In this document: in pieces, positions 1 through 9,108 of the stretch | Layout of the letters: every line of letters begins with the position of its first letter | Position numbering within the stretch: position 1 is the stretch's first letter | From: Simplicispira sp. 125 | GTDB taxonomy: Bacteria > Pseudomonadota > Gammaproteobacteria > Burkholderiales > Burkholderiaceae_C | Assembly: GCF_003096555.1 (NCBI RefSeq) | Contig: NZ_QEKM01000001.1 | Span: 2,914,001 to 2,978,000, forward strand | DNA: 64,000 bases | Reading direction: 5' to 3' | Program-made: the position numbers and the translations under genes | Notes under the pieces: model-generated | Told to the model about the DNA's origin: nothing | The model's database searches: none | What the model saw: the letters and a program-made list of their open reading frames with translations, nothing else

Positions 1-243
1 TTCGTCTCCGGTCTGGCTGACGTGGATGCCATCCTGGTCTCCAGCGTGCAGATGCTGGCGCAGGGCGACCTCCCGGCTGCCACTACTGCCATCGCCATCC
101 TACTTGCCGTCTCTGCCAACATGCTCACCAAGGCGACCCTCGCCTGGACCATTGCCGGCCGCGCGGTGGGTGTCCGGGTGGCGGCGGGCTATGTGGTGAT
201 AGCCCTCGTCGGCTTGGCGGCGGCAGCTTTCCAGGCGCTCTGA
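1..243 (+). CDS. DUF4010/MgtC-type membrane protein, C-terminal part
   Basis: The reading frame is open from the first base and ends at 243, so only the last 80 residues are in the window. They form two or three hydrophobic helices separated by short loops, with the segment SGLADVDA near the start. That segment is typical of the C-terminal membrane domain of DUF4010 proteins, which often follow an MgtC/SapB domain. An inner-membrane protein is expected; the substrate is unknown. GTG at 22 is an internal codon, not a credible start, because the frame continues upstream. Confidence 0.6.
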   Translation, partial: FVSGLADVDAILVSSVQMLAQGDLPAATTAIAILLAVSANMLTKATLAWTIAGRAVGVRVAAGYVVIALVGLAAAAFQAL

Positions 244-290
244 ACCCTATTCCGCGAACGGCTGCGCCACTATGGTTGCTGCTTGGCCGC

Positions 291-710
291 TTAGTTCGGG
301 CCGCCCTTCAGGTCCTCATCGCGGGTAAGCGGCGCGGCTGGCGCAGATGTTTCTCCCGAGATACCCATCGCCTCAGCGTTGCTGCCAGACCGCTCAGCCC
401 GACGGGGCACACGGACCCTGGTCCGGTCCCGCCCAATCGTCACGTACTCGTATTCCTTCGATTCGGACGGGGACGCTTGATCTTGCGGTTGCAGGTCGGG
501 CGAGCCCGAGCTATCGGCCGGGCGGTCGAGGTGGGTCTTGATGCGGTCCCTACCGATATATACGTAGCGGTGCTGATGCGGCTCGGAAACCGCCGACTCC
601 TGCAGCTGCCTGGGCTGGGGCTCGGGACCACCGTGTGACAGGGTGGCTTGGGCGAACGCACTTGCGGAGAATGTGAACAGGGCAACGGCGAGGATGTTGG
701 CGGAAGTCAT
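291..710 (-). CDS. Small secreted protein with a duplicated YIGRDR motif
   Basis: A 139-residue protein with a clear signal peptide (residues 1-20, ending ASAFAQA), so it is probably periplasmic or exported. The mature part is polar and proline-rich. It contains two copies of one unit: residues 49-70 (YVYIGRDRIKTHLDRPA, then SSGS) and residues 89-110 (YVTIGRDRTRVRVPRRAE, then SGS), exactly 40 residues apart. A good ribosome binding site (aaggagc) precedes the ATG at 710. I recognise no family. The internal duplication suggests a repeated binding or structural unit, but the function is unknown. It is transcribed away from the neighbouring DUF4010 gene. Confidence 0.55.
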   Translation of the reverse strand: MTSANILAVALFTFSASAFAQATLSHGGPEPQPRQLQESAVSEPHQHRYVYIGRDRIKTHLDRPADSSGSPDLQPQDQASPSESKEYEYVTIGRDRTRVRVPRRAERSGSNAEAMGISGETSAPAAPLTRDEDLKGGPN

Positions 711-878
711 GGAAAGCTCCTTGGATTACGGTTTGTATATTGCGAAAAATATTCTTGGCTGGCTTGTGAGCAGCAGCTGTGCCCGCCCCCCGAAACGACA
801 TATTCGGGCTTACCATCGTGGGAAGGTCAAGCGGCTTCAACTCCGCTCGGTTATTTTGGGGCGCCGTTCGATGCCTGC

Positions 879-2732
879 TCACGACAGCAGCAGTTCCTGC
901 ATTCGTCTACGCTCCGCAGGAGTCGGCCACGCGCTGTCCCCTGGGGCAACCTCCAAATTGAAGTGCCCCTCGCCGTCGAAGCGAACGAGCCCATAGGTCT
1001 CGTTGACCACCGCCCCCGGTTCCCCGCCGGCCTGGAGCCGGACATACCAGTCCGCTAGGCGCAGCGTACGGTCCGCCAACATCGGTGCCAAGGCCTGACC
1101 CCGGGCGAGCGCCACATACAACACATGCGGCAAGGCATGCACCTCGCCCTCCTCGTCGAGCAGGAACACGTAAGAGGCAAATTCGCCGTCCGCTTCGCCC
1201 ATTCCGCGGCCGGATGCATCCACCGTGGTGTAAACGGGAGCAAATCCGCTGCCCGGCTGGCGGAAGTTCGTGGTTTGCCCTTGGTACACGCGTGCCGCGA
1301 CCCACTGCACGCCTCCCGCATAGGCATAGCCGCGCAAATCGAACTTCATGGACTGCGATCCTCCCTCATTCGGAATGACGCGCTCGCCGGGAGGCACAAA
1401 GGCCTGTGCCACATAGGCTCCCGCCATGATCTCCTCCCAGACTCGGCGCGTGAGCTTGTCCCCCCGGTACGCGGCGCGGCTACCGAAGCCCGCCGCTGGC
1501 TTGAAGAACAGGCTCCGGCGCGCCGCCCACAGCCTGTCGCCATGCGCTGCATCGACCACTTCGGTGCGCGGCACGTTCGCCAGCAGCACCAGCCGGTCGT
1601 CGTCCGCAACGCCCAAGGCCCGCAGCGCAGCGTCGTCACTGAACAACGCCAGACGTCGTTTGTCGGCGTAGAGCGCGTGCGCTTGGGGATGGGGCGTGAG
1701 AACTGCCGCCTGCTCTTGCCACGCCTGCCGCAACACGGCGTTAGCAGGCAGATCCAAATAGAAATCCGTGACTCGGTTGTAAACCATGTCTATAGCCAGC
1801 TCGCCGTGCCAGAGCCTGCCGTGGCGGCATGCCAGTTCAGACGGATCGGCAATGACGGCCTGCAGTCCATGGCGCTCGAAAAGCTGCCGGAATAGCAGGA
1901 ATTCTGGATACAGGTATTGCTGCTGCGGTGCCTCGTCCACGATTGCAATCGACGCGAGCGGCCGAGAGTGGCCCGCCAGTCGCCACTCACGGCGAAACAT
2001 GTTTACAAGCCGTTGTTCGAATGTTGTGACGCTGGCGCCGTCGGGTGCCATTGCCTGCACAGCCTGGCAGCAGCGGCGCTGAGCGCGAGCCAGCACTGCA
2101 TTCAACATCGCACCACCCGCATTCGTGTTAATTTCGATCAGGCCGAGACGGTCCCGATCCAGATGGAAGTCATAGCCGAAGAACACACCCTGCGCGCCAC
2201 CTGCGCCAATGTGCGCAATGGCTGGGGCATCCGCCAGAACCTGTTCCCGGTACGCCGGGAGTGCCACTACCGCCTCGATGGCCCGCACGACGTTTGCCAT
2301 GCGCTCCAGCGGGGGCCGTGCGACAAAGACTGGTTGCGCGGCAAACAAGTAAGGGCATCGCTCCCGCACCAACTGCGACAAGCTCGGGGAGCCGAGCTCG
2401 GCGTCGAGCGCGGCCGCCAGCGCCGCTGGATCCAGGCTAAGGCAGAAGCAATCGCGGTTGAGACGCTCGAACGGGGTCAGCTCGCAGTTTGATGTGTGGT
2501 GCATTGAGAAAGAGGGTCTAAGCAGTCGATGAAATGGGTAGAGCGCCTCATCATTGAGCCGGTCCCACGCTCGCAGTTCGCGCCAGGTTTCCTGAGCGAC
2601 TAGACGGTCGCCGTCAGCGGTACCGCAGCTCCCCCAAGCCATCAGACCCCGTGCAGCCAAGCCCAACTTGTCACGAAGAAAAAGCCTGGGCGTTCGATGC
2701 GCGCCAAGCGCGTGATGAATTGACCGGTGCAT
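879..2732 (-). CDS. ATP-grasp-like protein (circularly permuted / glutathionylspermidine-synthase-like)
   Basis: A long protein at the 3' end of the phosphoketolase operon. Patches resembling ATP-grasp ligases are visible. LIEINTNAGG matches the substrate-side loop of glutathione-synthetase-like enzymes. FFKPAAGFGSRAAYRG followed by AYVAQAFVPPGE resembles the nucleotide-binding strands, and FDLRGYAYAGG then VAARVYQGQTTNFR resembles the metal-binding end. ATP-dependent amide or peptide ligation is therefore plausible, but the substrate is unknown. The start is uncertain: ATG 2732 gives 617 residues, and in-frame ATGs at 2642 and 2504 are also possible. None has a strong ribosome binding site. 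The gene begins 24 bp after the PRPP synthetase gene and is probably co-transcribed with it. Confidence 0.55.
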   Translation of the reverse strand: MHRSIHHALGAHRTPRLFLRDKLGLAARGLMAWGSCGTADGDRLVAQETWRELRAWDRLNDEALYPFHRLLRPSFSMHHTSNCELTPFERLNRDCFCLSLDPAALAAALDAELGSPSLSQLVRERCPYLFAAQPVFVARPPLERMANVVRAIEAVVALPAYREQVLADAPAIAHIGAGGAQGVFFGYDFHLDRDRLGLIEINTNAGGAMLNAVLARAQRRCCQAVQAMAPDGASVTTFEQRLVNMFRREWRLAGHSRPLASIAIVDEAPQQQYLYPEFLLFRQLFERHGLQAVIADPSELACRHGRLWHGELAIDMVYNRVTDFYLDLPANAVLRQAWQEQAAVLTPHPQAHALYADKRRLALFSDDAALRALGVADDDRLVLLANVPRTEVVDAAHGDRLWAARRSLFFKPAAGFGSRAAYRGDKLTRRVWEEIMAGAYVAQAFVPPGERVIPNEGGSQSMKFDLRGYAYAGGVQWVAARVYQGQTTNFRQPGSGFAPVYTTVDASGRGMGEADGEFASYVFLLDEEGEVHALPHVLYVALARGQALAPMLADRTLRLADWYVRLQAGGEPGAVVNETYGLVRFDGEGHFNLEVAPGDSAWPTPAERRRMQELLLS

Positions 2733-2756
2733 GCTGAAATAAGCGTCTTGATCCGG

Positions 2757-3656
2757 CTATCCCGACACGCTGCCTACTCGCGCACGAACGGCCTGGGCCA
2801 CGTCGCCCATTACGTCGATGCCGTTGCTCGGATGCGGCAGCGTATTGCAGGTCACCACGCTGGCCGCGCCGGCGTCCTCAAGCAGCTGCATTGCATCTAG
2901 GGCGAACACCGCATGCACGCCGATGCACACGGGATCGTTCTTGAACACCGATCGCACCTGCCGCACAGCCACAGCCATCGTGCGTGCACTGGAGATGATG
3001 TCGTCGATCAGCACAGGACGGCGGCCTGCGTGTGCCTCGACCTTGGGTACGCTGATCTCGACACTACGGTCACCGAGCCTGCGCTTGGACAGGACAATGA
3101 ATGGACAGCCGACGCGAGCAGCTACGTCGCTGGCCCACTGCTCGCTTTCTGAATCTGGGCCAACGATCACCGGCTCTGGGACGTGGGCGGCCACCCAGCG
3201 CGCGATCGCAGGTGCACTGGCCACGTTCTCGGCCGGAATCGAGTACACCTCGTCGAGCGAGGCGCGGCGATGCAGGTGCGGATCAACCGTCACCAGCCAA
3301 TCGAACGCCTGCGACAAGAAGCGAGCGAAGGTCACGGAAGTTACGGCCTCGCCTGGCTGGAAGCGCTTGTCCTGGCGCATATAGGGCAAGTAGGGAGTAA
3401 CAATACCGACCCGGCTGGCGCCCAGTTCACGGGCGGTCTGCGCCAGGTACCACAGGCGCAGCGCCTGCGGATCTGGGTCGCGCAGGGATGCAACGACCAC
3501 AACGTCCTTACCAGAGAGATCGTCGTGCAGCCGCAGGTAGGACTCGCCGTCGGGGAAGTGACGCGCCTCCACTCGGCCGACCAGGGCCTGCAGGTGCACC
3601 GCGAGATCGGCCGCCGCCTGCTCGGCGCCAGGTGCGGGAAGAATGATCATGTTCAT
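2757..3656 (-). CDS. prs: Ribose-phosphate pyrophosphokinase (short, archaeal-like PRPP synthetase)
   Basis: A 299-residue member of the PRPP synthetase family, which makes PRPP from ribose 5-phosphate and ATP. Visible motifs are YMRQDKRFQPGE (the catalytic flexible-loop region), DPHLHR, and the PRPP-binding loop VLIDDIISSARTM. The usual loop contains DT-G-T; here it reads DIISSART, so substrate preference may differ from housekeeping Prs. The start at 3656 overlaps the stop of the upstream phosphorylase gene (ATGA), which implies translational coupling. A paralogous role beside AMP phosphorylase, rather than general PRPP supply, is an inference from context. Confidence 0.85.
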   Translation of the reverse strand: MNMIILPAPGAEQAAADLAVHLQALVGRVEARHFPDGESYLRLHDDLSGKDVVVVASLRDPDPQALRLWYLAQTARELGASRVGIVTPYLPYMRQDKRFQPGEAVTSVTFARFLSQAFDWLVTVDPHLHRRASLDEVYSIPAENVASAPAIARWVAAHVPEPVIVGPDSESEQWASDVAARVGCPFIVLSKRRLGDRSVEISVPKVEAHAGRRPVLIDDIISSARTMAVAVRQVRSVFKNDPVCIGVHAVFALDAMQLLEDAGAASVVTCNTLPHPSNGIDVMGDVAQAVRARVGSVSG

Positions 3657-5182
3657 GCTGTTTCCTTGATGGTGACCAGCCCCTGCTGGCGGTTTGCATA
3701 GGACTGCGCGTACTCCAGCTCTCCGGTGGTCTGGGCATGAACGTGGAACAGCGGCTGGCCGCGCGCGATCCGATCCCCGAGCTTCACTTCCAGCGTGATG
3801 CCTGCGGCCGGCGCCCCTGGCGCTCCTGCCAACTTGGCAACCATCGCCAGCTTCCGGTTGTCGACGGCGGTAACCACGCCCGCTACACCGGCAAGGCACG
3901 GTCGCATGTGCGGTGCCACGGGCGGCTGGCGCAGGCCACCCTGCGCCTCGCAGATGGCAACAAACTGGGTCCAGGCCTGCCCGCTGTCCAGCGCCTGCTG
4001 CGCAAGCAAATAGCCCGCACCGGGGCCGGCTTTTCCGCCCATCTCCAGAAGGTGTCCGGCGAGCAGCAACGCCCGCTCGCGCAGATCTGCCGGAGCTGCA
4101 GAGCCCCTTTGCAGGACGGCGAGGACATCCCGCGCCTCTAGGGCGGGACCGACGCCTCGACCGACAGGCTGCGTGCCGTCGGTGCGGACGACACGCAATT
4201 GCAAGCCTACCGCCTCGCCGACATGCTTCAGGAGGTCGCCGAGTTCATCTGCCGCTTGTTCGGATCGAACCTTGGCCGTCGGGCCGACCGGAATATCGAT
4301 CAGCACGCGCTCCGACCCCGCCGCTGCCTTTTTAGACAACACAGAGGCGACCAGTTGCGCGGCGCCATCGAGGTCGAGCGGACGCGAGACACGGATCAAC
4401 ACGTCGTCCGCCGGGCTCAGCTGCACGGAGCCTCCCCAGACGATGCAACCGCCGACCTTCTCGACCACCCGGCGCATGGCCTGCAGATCCAGGTTGACTG
4501 GCGCCAGGGTTTCCATGGTGTCCGCGGTACCCGCCGGAGAGGTAATGGCCCGGGAGGACGTCTTGGGCATGACCAGACCGCAGGCGGTGACGATGGCCAC
4601 CACCAGCGGCGTCGTCCGGTTGCCAGGCAGCCCCCCAACGCAATGCTTGTCCATCACCGGCGAGAATGGCCAGTGCAGCCGCTCGCCGACGTCGATCATG
4701 GCGCGGGTGAGGGCGACCGTCTCCTCGTGCGACATCCGGCCACCCGCCGTGGCGGTGACGAAGGACGCCAGGTGCAGGTCGGACAACCGGCCAGCTGCCA
4801 CATCGAGCATGATGGTTTTGAGCTTCTCATAGTCCAGCGGCGCACCATAGGTTTTGCCGCGGATATGCCGCTCGGATTCGAGCACCGGGGGATGGCGGAT
4901 AGCGAGCATCTCGCCCCCAGAGAGGCCGAGAGCCCGCCAGGCAGGCTCCGACAGGCCCGCTTCTCCGTGGCCTAGCCATTCAGCGGCCACGTGGTGCACA
5001 GTGGCGATGACCGTTCGACCATCCCATTCGATCTCCACGCGCGTCTGGGCCTCGAACCCTTCCGAACGGCAGATTTCGCAGTCGACCCGCATGTAGACAA
5101 CCGGCGACTGGTACGTGAGGATCCCCGCGCGGCGTGCGATCAGCCCCGCGCCATGCGGCAGATGGGCAGCCAGCGCGTTCAT
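3653..5182 (-). CDS. Thymidine phosphorylase family protein of AMP-phosphorylase type
   Basis: A 509-residue nucleoside/nucleotide phosphorylase. It has the long N-terminal extension seen in archaeal AMP phosphorylases, and the motif DKHCVGGLPGNRTTP in place of the KHSTGGVGD of classical DeoA. Archaeal relatives split AMP (or CMP, UMP) with phosphate to give ribose 1,5-bisphosphate and a base. The glycosyl-transferase fold continues through SSRAITSPAGTADTME and the C-terminal barrel-sandwich region. The start at 5182 is chosen because it overlaps the upstream stop by four bases, whereas ATG 5221 would overlap by 43. No R15P isomerase or Rubisco gene is visible nearby. Confidence 0.82.
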   Translation of the reverse strand: MNALAAHLPHGAGLIARRAGILTYQSPVVYMRVDCEICRSEGFEAQTRVEIEWDGRTVIATVHHVAAEWLGHGEAGLSEPAWRALGLSGGEMLAIRHPPVLESERHIRGKTYGAPLDYEKLKTIMLDVAAGRLSDLHLASFVTATAGGRMSHEETVALTRAMIDVGERLHWPFSPVMDKHCVGGLPGNRTTPLVVAIVTACGLVMPKTSSRAITSPAGTADTMETLAPVNLDLQAMRRVVEKVGGCIVWGGSVQLSPADDVLIRVSRPLDLDGAAQLVASVLSKKAAAGSERVLIDIPVGPTAKVRSEQAADELGDLLKHVGEAVGLQLRVVRTDGTQPVGRGVGPALEARDVLAVLQRGSAAPADLRERALLLAGHLLEMGGKAGPGAGYLLAQQALDSGQAWTQFVAICEAQGGLRQPPVAPHMRPCLAGVAGVVTAVDNRKLAMVAKLAGAPGAPAAGITLEVKLGDRIARGQPLFHVHAQTTGELEYAQSYANRQQGLVTIKETA

Positions 5183-6537
5183 CCCAGCTCCACGGCTTGC
5201 ATATGCTCCGGGACAGTGCATGCCCCGCCATGCTGTTCCTGGATGGCGAGGCGTAAGCTGTCGGCAGCGACAGACTCGCCGTGGGTGACAAACACCCGCT
5301 TGGGCGGCTGCGGCATCCGTCCCACCCAGCGCAGCAGCTCCTCCCGGTCAGCATGTGCGGACAAGGAGCCCAGGCTAGCGACTTCCGCGCGAACGGGAAC
5401 GTAGTCGCCGTGAATCTTGATCTGCTTTGCGCCGTTAACGAGCGCTGCGCCACGTGTCCCGGCAGCCTGATAGCCGGCCAGCAGGATGGTGTTGCGCGGG
5501 TTCGGTGCCATCGCCTTCAGGTGGTGCACTACGCGCCCGCCGGTGGCCATGCCGCTGGCCGAAATGATGACGGCGGGATAGCGCATGTCGTTCAGCTTGC
5601 GCGACTCCTCCACAGAGTTCACCACCTTGGCTGCGGTGCACATCATCCGGCACTGGTCGGGCGTCAACCGGTGCTGCGAACGGTGTTTGTGGTACAGCTC
5701 CGTCGTATCGGCGGCCATCGGGCTATTAAGGAAAGCCGGCAGGTCTGGAATGCGGCCTTCGCGCTTCAGGGTGGCCAGCACGTACATGAGTGACTGCGCT
5801 CGTCCGACCGCAAAGGCGGGGACGATGACCACACCTCCGCGCGCTGCAGTGCGGTTGATCACCTCTGCAAAAGCAGTGGCGGGATCTTCCTTCTCATGCG
5901 ATCGGTCGCCATAGGTCGATTCCATGACGACGTAGTCCGCCGCAGGCGGTGACTCCGGCGGCCGCATGACGACGTCCTCGTCGCGCCCAAGGTCGCCCGA
6001 AAACAGCAACGACCCTGAACCCCACTGCACATGAACGCTGGCGGCACCAAGGATGTGGCCGGCGAGCGAGAAACGCATTCGCAGCCCCTCGACCGGCTCG
6101 AACTCGGCGTCGAACTGCTGAGGCTGGAACAGGCGCAAGGTCTTGCGGGCGTCCTGTTCCGTGTAAAGAGGCAGGGCCGGACTGTGCTTCGAGAAACCGC
6201 GACGATTGGCGTAGAGCGCATCTTCCTCCTGCAGGTGCCCCGAATCCGGCAGCAGCAACGCGCAGAGGTCGCGCGTGGCTTCGGTGCAAAACACCGGGCC
6301 TCTGAACCCCTGGCGCGCCAGTGCGGGCAGGTAACCACTATGGTCGATGTGCGCGTGGGTGAGCACGACAGCATCGATCGTCTCAGGCTGCAGCGGGAAG
6401 ACATCCCAGTTGCGCAGCCGCAGCTGCTTCAAGCCCTGGAACAGCCCGCAGTCGACCAGCACGCGCTTGCCCCCGTGCTCCAGCAGGTATTTCGATCCGG
6501 TGACAGTGCCCGCGGCACCCAGGAAAGTAATTCGCAT
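5179..6537 (-). CDS. Beta-CASP metallo-beta-lactamase-fold RNase-like hydrolase
   Basis: A 452-residue MBL-fold protein of the beta-CASP branch (RNA exonuclease / CPSF73-like family). It shows the zinc motif HAHIDHSGY near the N-terminus, FSGDLGRDED for the later metal ligand, and C-terminal LGSLSAHAD and FVTHGE motifs typical of beta-CASP enzymes. RNA or nucleotide processing is expected of the family; the actual substrate is not shown. ATG 6537 is preferred over the far-upstream ATG 6678 because of a clear aaagga site and a fit to the family N-terminus (MRITFLGAAGTVTGS). It lies 14 bp after the phosphoketolase gene. Confidence 0.85.
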   Translation of the reverse strand: MRITFLGAAGTVTGSKYLLEHGGKRVLVDCGLFQGLKQLRLRNWDVFPLQPETIDAVVLTHAHIDHSGYLPALARQGFRGPVFCTEATRDLCALLLPDSGHLQEEDALYANRRGFSKHSPALPLYTEQDARKTLRLFQPQQFDAEFEPVEGLRMRFSLAGHILGAASVHVQWGSGSLLFSGDLGRDEDVVMRPPESPPAADYVVMESTYGDRSHEKEDPATAFAEVINRTAARGGVVIVPAFAVGRAQSLMYVLATLKREGRIPDLPAFLNSPMAADTTELYHKHRSQHRLTPDQCRMMCTAAKVVNSVEESRKLNDMRYPAVIISASGMATGGRVVHHLKAMAPNPRNTILLAGYQAAGTRGAALVNGAKQIKIHGDYVPVRAEVASLGSLSAHADREELLRWVGRMPQPPKRVFVTHGESVAADSLRLAIQEQHGGACTVPEHMQAVELG

Positions 6538-6551
6538 ATTGTTCCTTTCGA

Positions 6552-8984
6552 TCAGTAAGAACTCATGATGATCCGGGGATCGCCGCTGCCTCGGACAGCC
6601 TGCAATTCCGGCGCGTCGAGCAGCCGTTCCACTTCCAGACCTGCCGCTTTCGATGCGGCACAAACCGCGTGGGCCCATGTCGTTCGGTTCGCGAACAGCA
6701 TGCCTGCAACGTCCAGCGTCCCGCCGCGGCTCACGTACCCGAGCACGCGAGTCGTTTGCGCGCCGGTGTCAAGGGGCCGCAGTAAACCAACCAGAGCTTC
6801 CGGACGTGTATGCGTGAGGAAGATGCGCACATCCTGCGTAGCAGGGAAAAGTGCACCGGTCGCTGCACTCTGGTGCGCAGCCTCGCGGGCGTCCCGACCG
6901 ACGCGGAAACGCCCGGGCTCGATGATGTAGTTCACGGCAGCCGCGACGCCGCGCTGCTCCAGCCTTTCGGCGGCCTTGAGAGCCTCACCCAGCTGGTAGG
7001 CACCGACAGCAGTGAACAGAATGCGTGCCTGGGGTGCGGGTCGGATGCACAGGGCGCCATCGCGCACCAAACGCGCAGCTTCTTGCGCAGAGAACCAGAC
7101 CGGCAACGCCCTCTTCGGCACGACCATCGTCCAGAACTGGCCGTGCGTCTGGTAGGCGGCCTGCAAGGCGACTTGGGCCGTGTTCCAGTCCGGCGGGTAC
7201 AGGACACGGGAGACGTCGCTCATCTCGCCCTGCAGCGTCTCGCCGAACGAAGGATCCTGGTGTGACTGCTCGTTCTTGCCGTTCTCCCACGTGTGAGAAG
7301 TAGCCACCACCACCACCGACACCCAGCCGGGGGGACGCCCTGCATCCGCAAGTTGGCGGGCAAACAAGATTTCCTGCCGAAGAGCGCCCAGCATCTTGGC
7401 TGCGAAGGCCTCATAGGAAACGACCAGATTGAGCCCCCCCTTGTTGGCGAGGGCCGCACTGACCACAGCCTCCTCGTTGAGGGCGGTGACCACGGACCCG
7501 CTAATGGACTCGGCCACGCCCTGCTCCGGCGCCACGACGCGGTGCTTGAGCAGGTCGAGCGTGCGGCCCATGCGGTTGCTGCGCAGCTCGTCCGGGTTAC
7601 CAACCCGCACCCGCAGCTGCGGGTTGGCGGCCACCAGCGCCGTGAACGCCTGGTCGATCCCCTCCATCGGCGAGCATTCGCGCTCACCGGGCGCGAGCGA
7701 CGCAAGAGGTGGAAGAGACGGGAATGGCACGTTGCGTGTGGCGAAGGCGTGATCCCGTTCGCGCACCCGACGCTGCTCATCATGCCGATTCAAAACCGCT
7801 GCGGCGGAGCTTAGGTCTTCGCGTGAGACCCACAACGCCTTCGACCCCTCTTCGAAGAGCGCGCGAGCCCCCGCGTCAACCCGGGGGTTGGCACCGAGCG
7901 GAAGGTTGTGCGCATCGTTGGAACCAGCGCCGGGAAAGCCGTAGCCTTTCGGGGCTTCCGCAATGGTGTAGTGCAACGGTACCGGGTAGCCGCCGGCACC
8001 CGTGCGGATGGCCTCGGTGCAGGCATCGAGGCGATCCTCCATCGTGAAGATCGCCCAGGCAAAAGCTGCCGGGTCGGTGCCGTCGATCTCCATCGGGTCA
8101 AAGCCGTTCAGGCGCAGGTGGTCTTTCAGCCACTGCACGCCGCCCTGCTGTTGCAGTGTGCTGCGCTGCTCGATGCGACGGCCATTGAGGATCATGATCG
8201 GCGCCACGTGGCCGCTGTCCTCGGCGCGCCACCAGCGGGGCGCCCAGTCGCTGCCCCGTTGCTCCTCAAAGGCGCCGTCGCTCAGGAAGGCCACCAGGCG
8301 CTCGCCCGGCAGCGGGATGTGGACGTACTGCAGCTCGGCGAACCCGAGATAGCCGCCCTCGGAGATGCCACCGGCTGTACTAGCGTTGACATGGCTGCCC
8401 AGCGGGGATTCCGGCCGCCCATCGGGCCCGATGGCATAGGAATAGAAATCGCCCACGAAGCGCGTCAGGCCGGCATCGCTTACGTCGTATCGCTGCGCCT
8501 GGACCGGCAGCATGTTGCCCACCAGCAGATTCACTGCCTCCACGCCAGCGACGCTGTGGCCCTGCCCCATGATCCAGCCGCGCGTATGGCCGGTCAACGA
8601 GTTCGCCGCCAGGTAGCCGGCGTAGGCAGGCACCATGTTGAGCGACCCACCGGTATGACCCTCAGGCGTTTGCTTGTACTCGTCGGGTTGCAGAGGGGCA
8701 CCGTCCCACCGTACCCGCTGGGCGTAGGTCATATGAACTGTCAGCCACATGGCCGCCGACGCGACGCAGTCTGCGGCGCGTAGGAGGTGATAGACGTCCG
8801 CTGGCGAAGCGGCCCGGCATTGCGCCACCAGCAGCTGCGCCATCTCGAAGATGCGCAACTGTGTCTGTGGTGAGTGCTGGATCACACCGTATCCGGCGGC
8901 CCACTGCGCGAACGCTGCGTCGGCCTCGCGGTGCAGACGGGCGCGATGCGTTAGGAGATGGTTTCGATGGTCTTGCATGTGCAT
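6552..8984 (-). CDS. xfp: Phosphoketolase (xylulose 5-phosphate / fructose 6-phosphate)
   Basis: About 810 residues, the usual phosphoketolase length. It is a thiamine-diphosphate enzyme that cleaves xylulose 5-P or fructose 6-P with phosphate, giving acetyl phosphate plus a triose- or tetrose-phosphate. Family landmarks include TPEGHTGGSLNMVPAYAGY and RGWIMGQGHSVAGVEAVN at the N-terminal cofactor site, and SHTWENGKNEQSHQDPS further on. It is the first gene of the operon. ATG 8984 gives the family length; ATG 9044 would add 20 unlikely residues, and neither has a strong ribosome binding site. Acetyl phosphate could feed substrate-level ATP synthesis, in keeping with the FNR-type box upstream. 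Confidence 0.92.
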   Translation of the reverse strand: MHMQDHRNHLLTHRARLHREADAAFAQWAAGYGVIQHSPQTQLRIFEMAQLLVAQCRAASPADVYHLLRAADCVASAAMWLTVHMTYAQRVRWDGAPLQPDEYKQTPEGHTGGSLNMVPAYAGYLAANSLTGHTRGWIMGQGHSVAGVEAVNLLVGNMLPVQAQRYDVSDAGLTRFVGDFYSYAIGPDGRPESPLGSHVNASTAGGISEGGYLGFAELQYVHIPLPGERLVAFLSDGAFEEQRGSDWAPRWWRAEDSGHVAPIMILNGRRIEQRSTLQQQGGVQWLKDHLRLNGFDPMEIDGTDPAAFAWAIFTMEDRLDACTEAIRTGAGGYPVPLHYTIAEAPKGYGFPGAGSNDAHNLPLGANPRVDAGARALFEEGSKALWVSREDLSSAAAVLNRHDEQRRVRERDHAFATRNVPFPSLPPLASLAPGERECSPMEGIDQAFTALVAANPQLRVRVGNPDELRSNRMGRTLDLLKHRVVAPEQGVAESISGSVVTALNEEAVVSAALANKGGLNLVVSYEAFAAKMLGALRQEILFARQLADAGRPPGWVSVVVVATSHTWENGKNEQSHQDPSFGETLQGEMSDVSRVLYPPDWNTAQVALQAAYQTHGQFWTMVVPKRALPVWFSAQEAARLVRDGALCIRPAPQARILFTAVGAYQLGEALKAAERLEQRGVAAAVNYIIEPGRFRVGRDAREAAHQSAATGALFPATQDVRIFLTHTRPEALVGLLRPLDTGAQTTRVLGYVSRGGTLDVAGMLFANRTTWAHAVCAASKAAGLEVERLLDAPELQAVRGSGDPRIIMSSY

Positions 8985-9108
8985 CCGTTCGTGATCTGCT
9001 GTTATGCAGCGCCCGGTTCGCGCGGGGGCTTCCCGGTACCCCATCCGCGGTTGAAAGGTTGGCTAGCAGGAGCGCCCCGGTGTGTTTGTCGGGTTGGGAG
9101 TGATCCAT

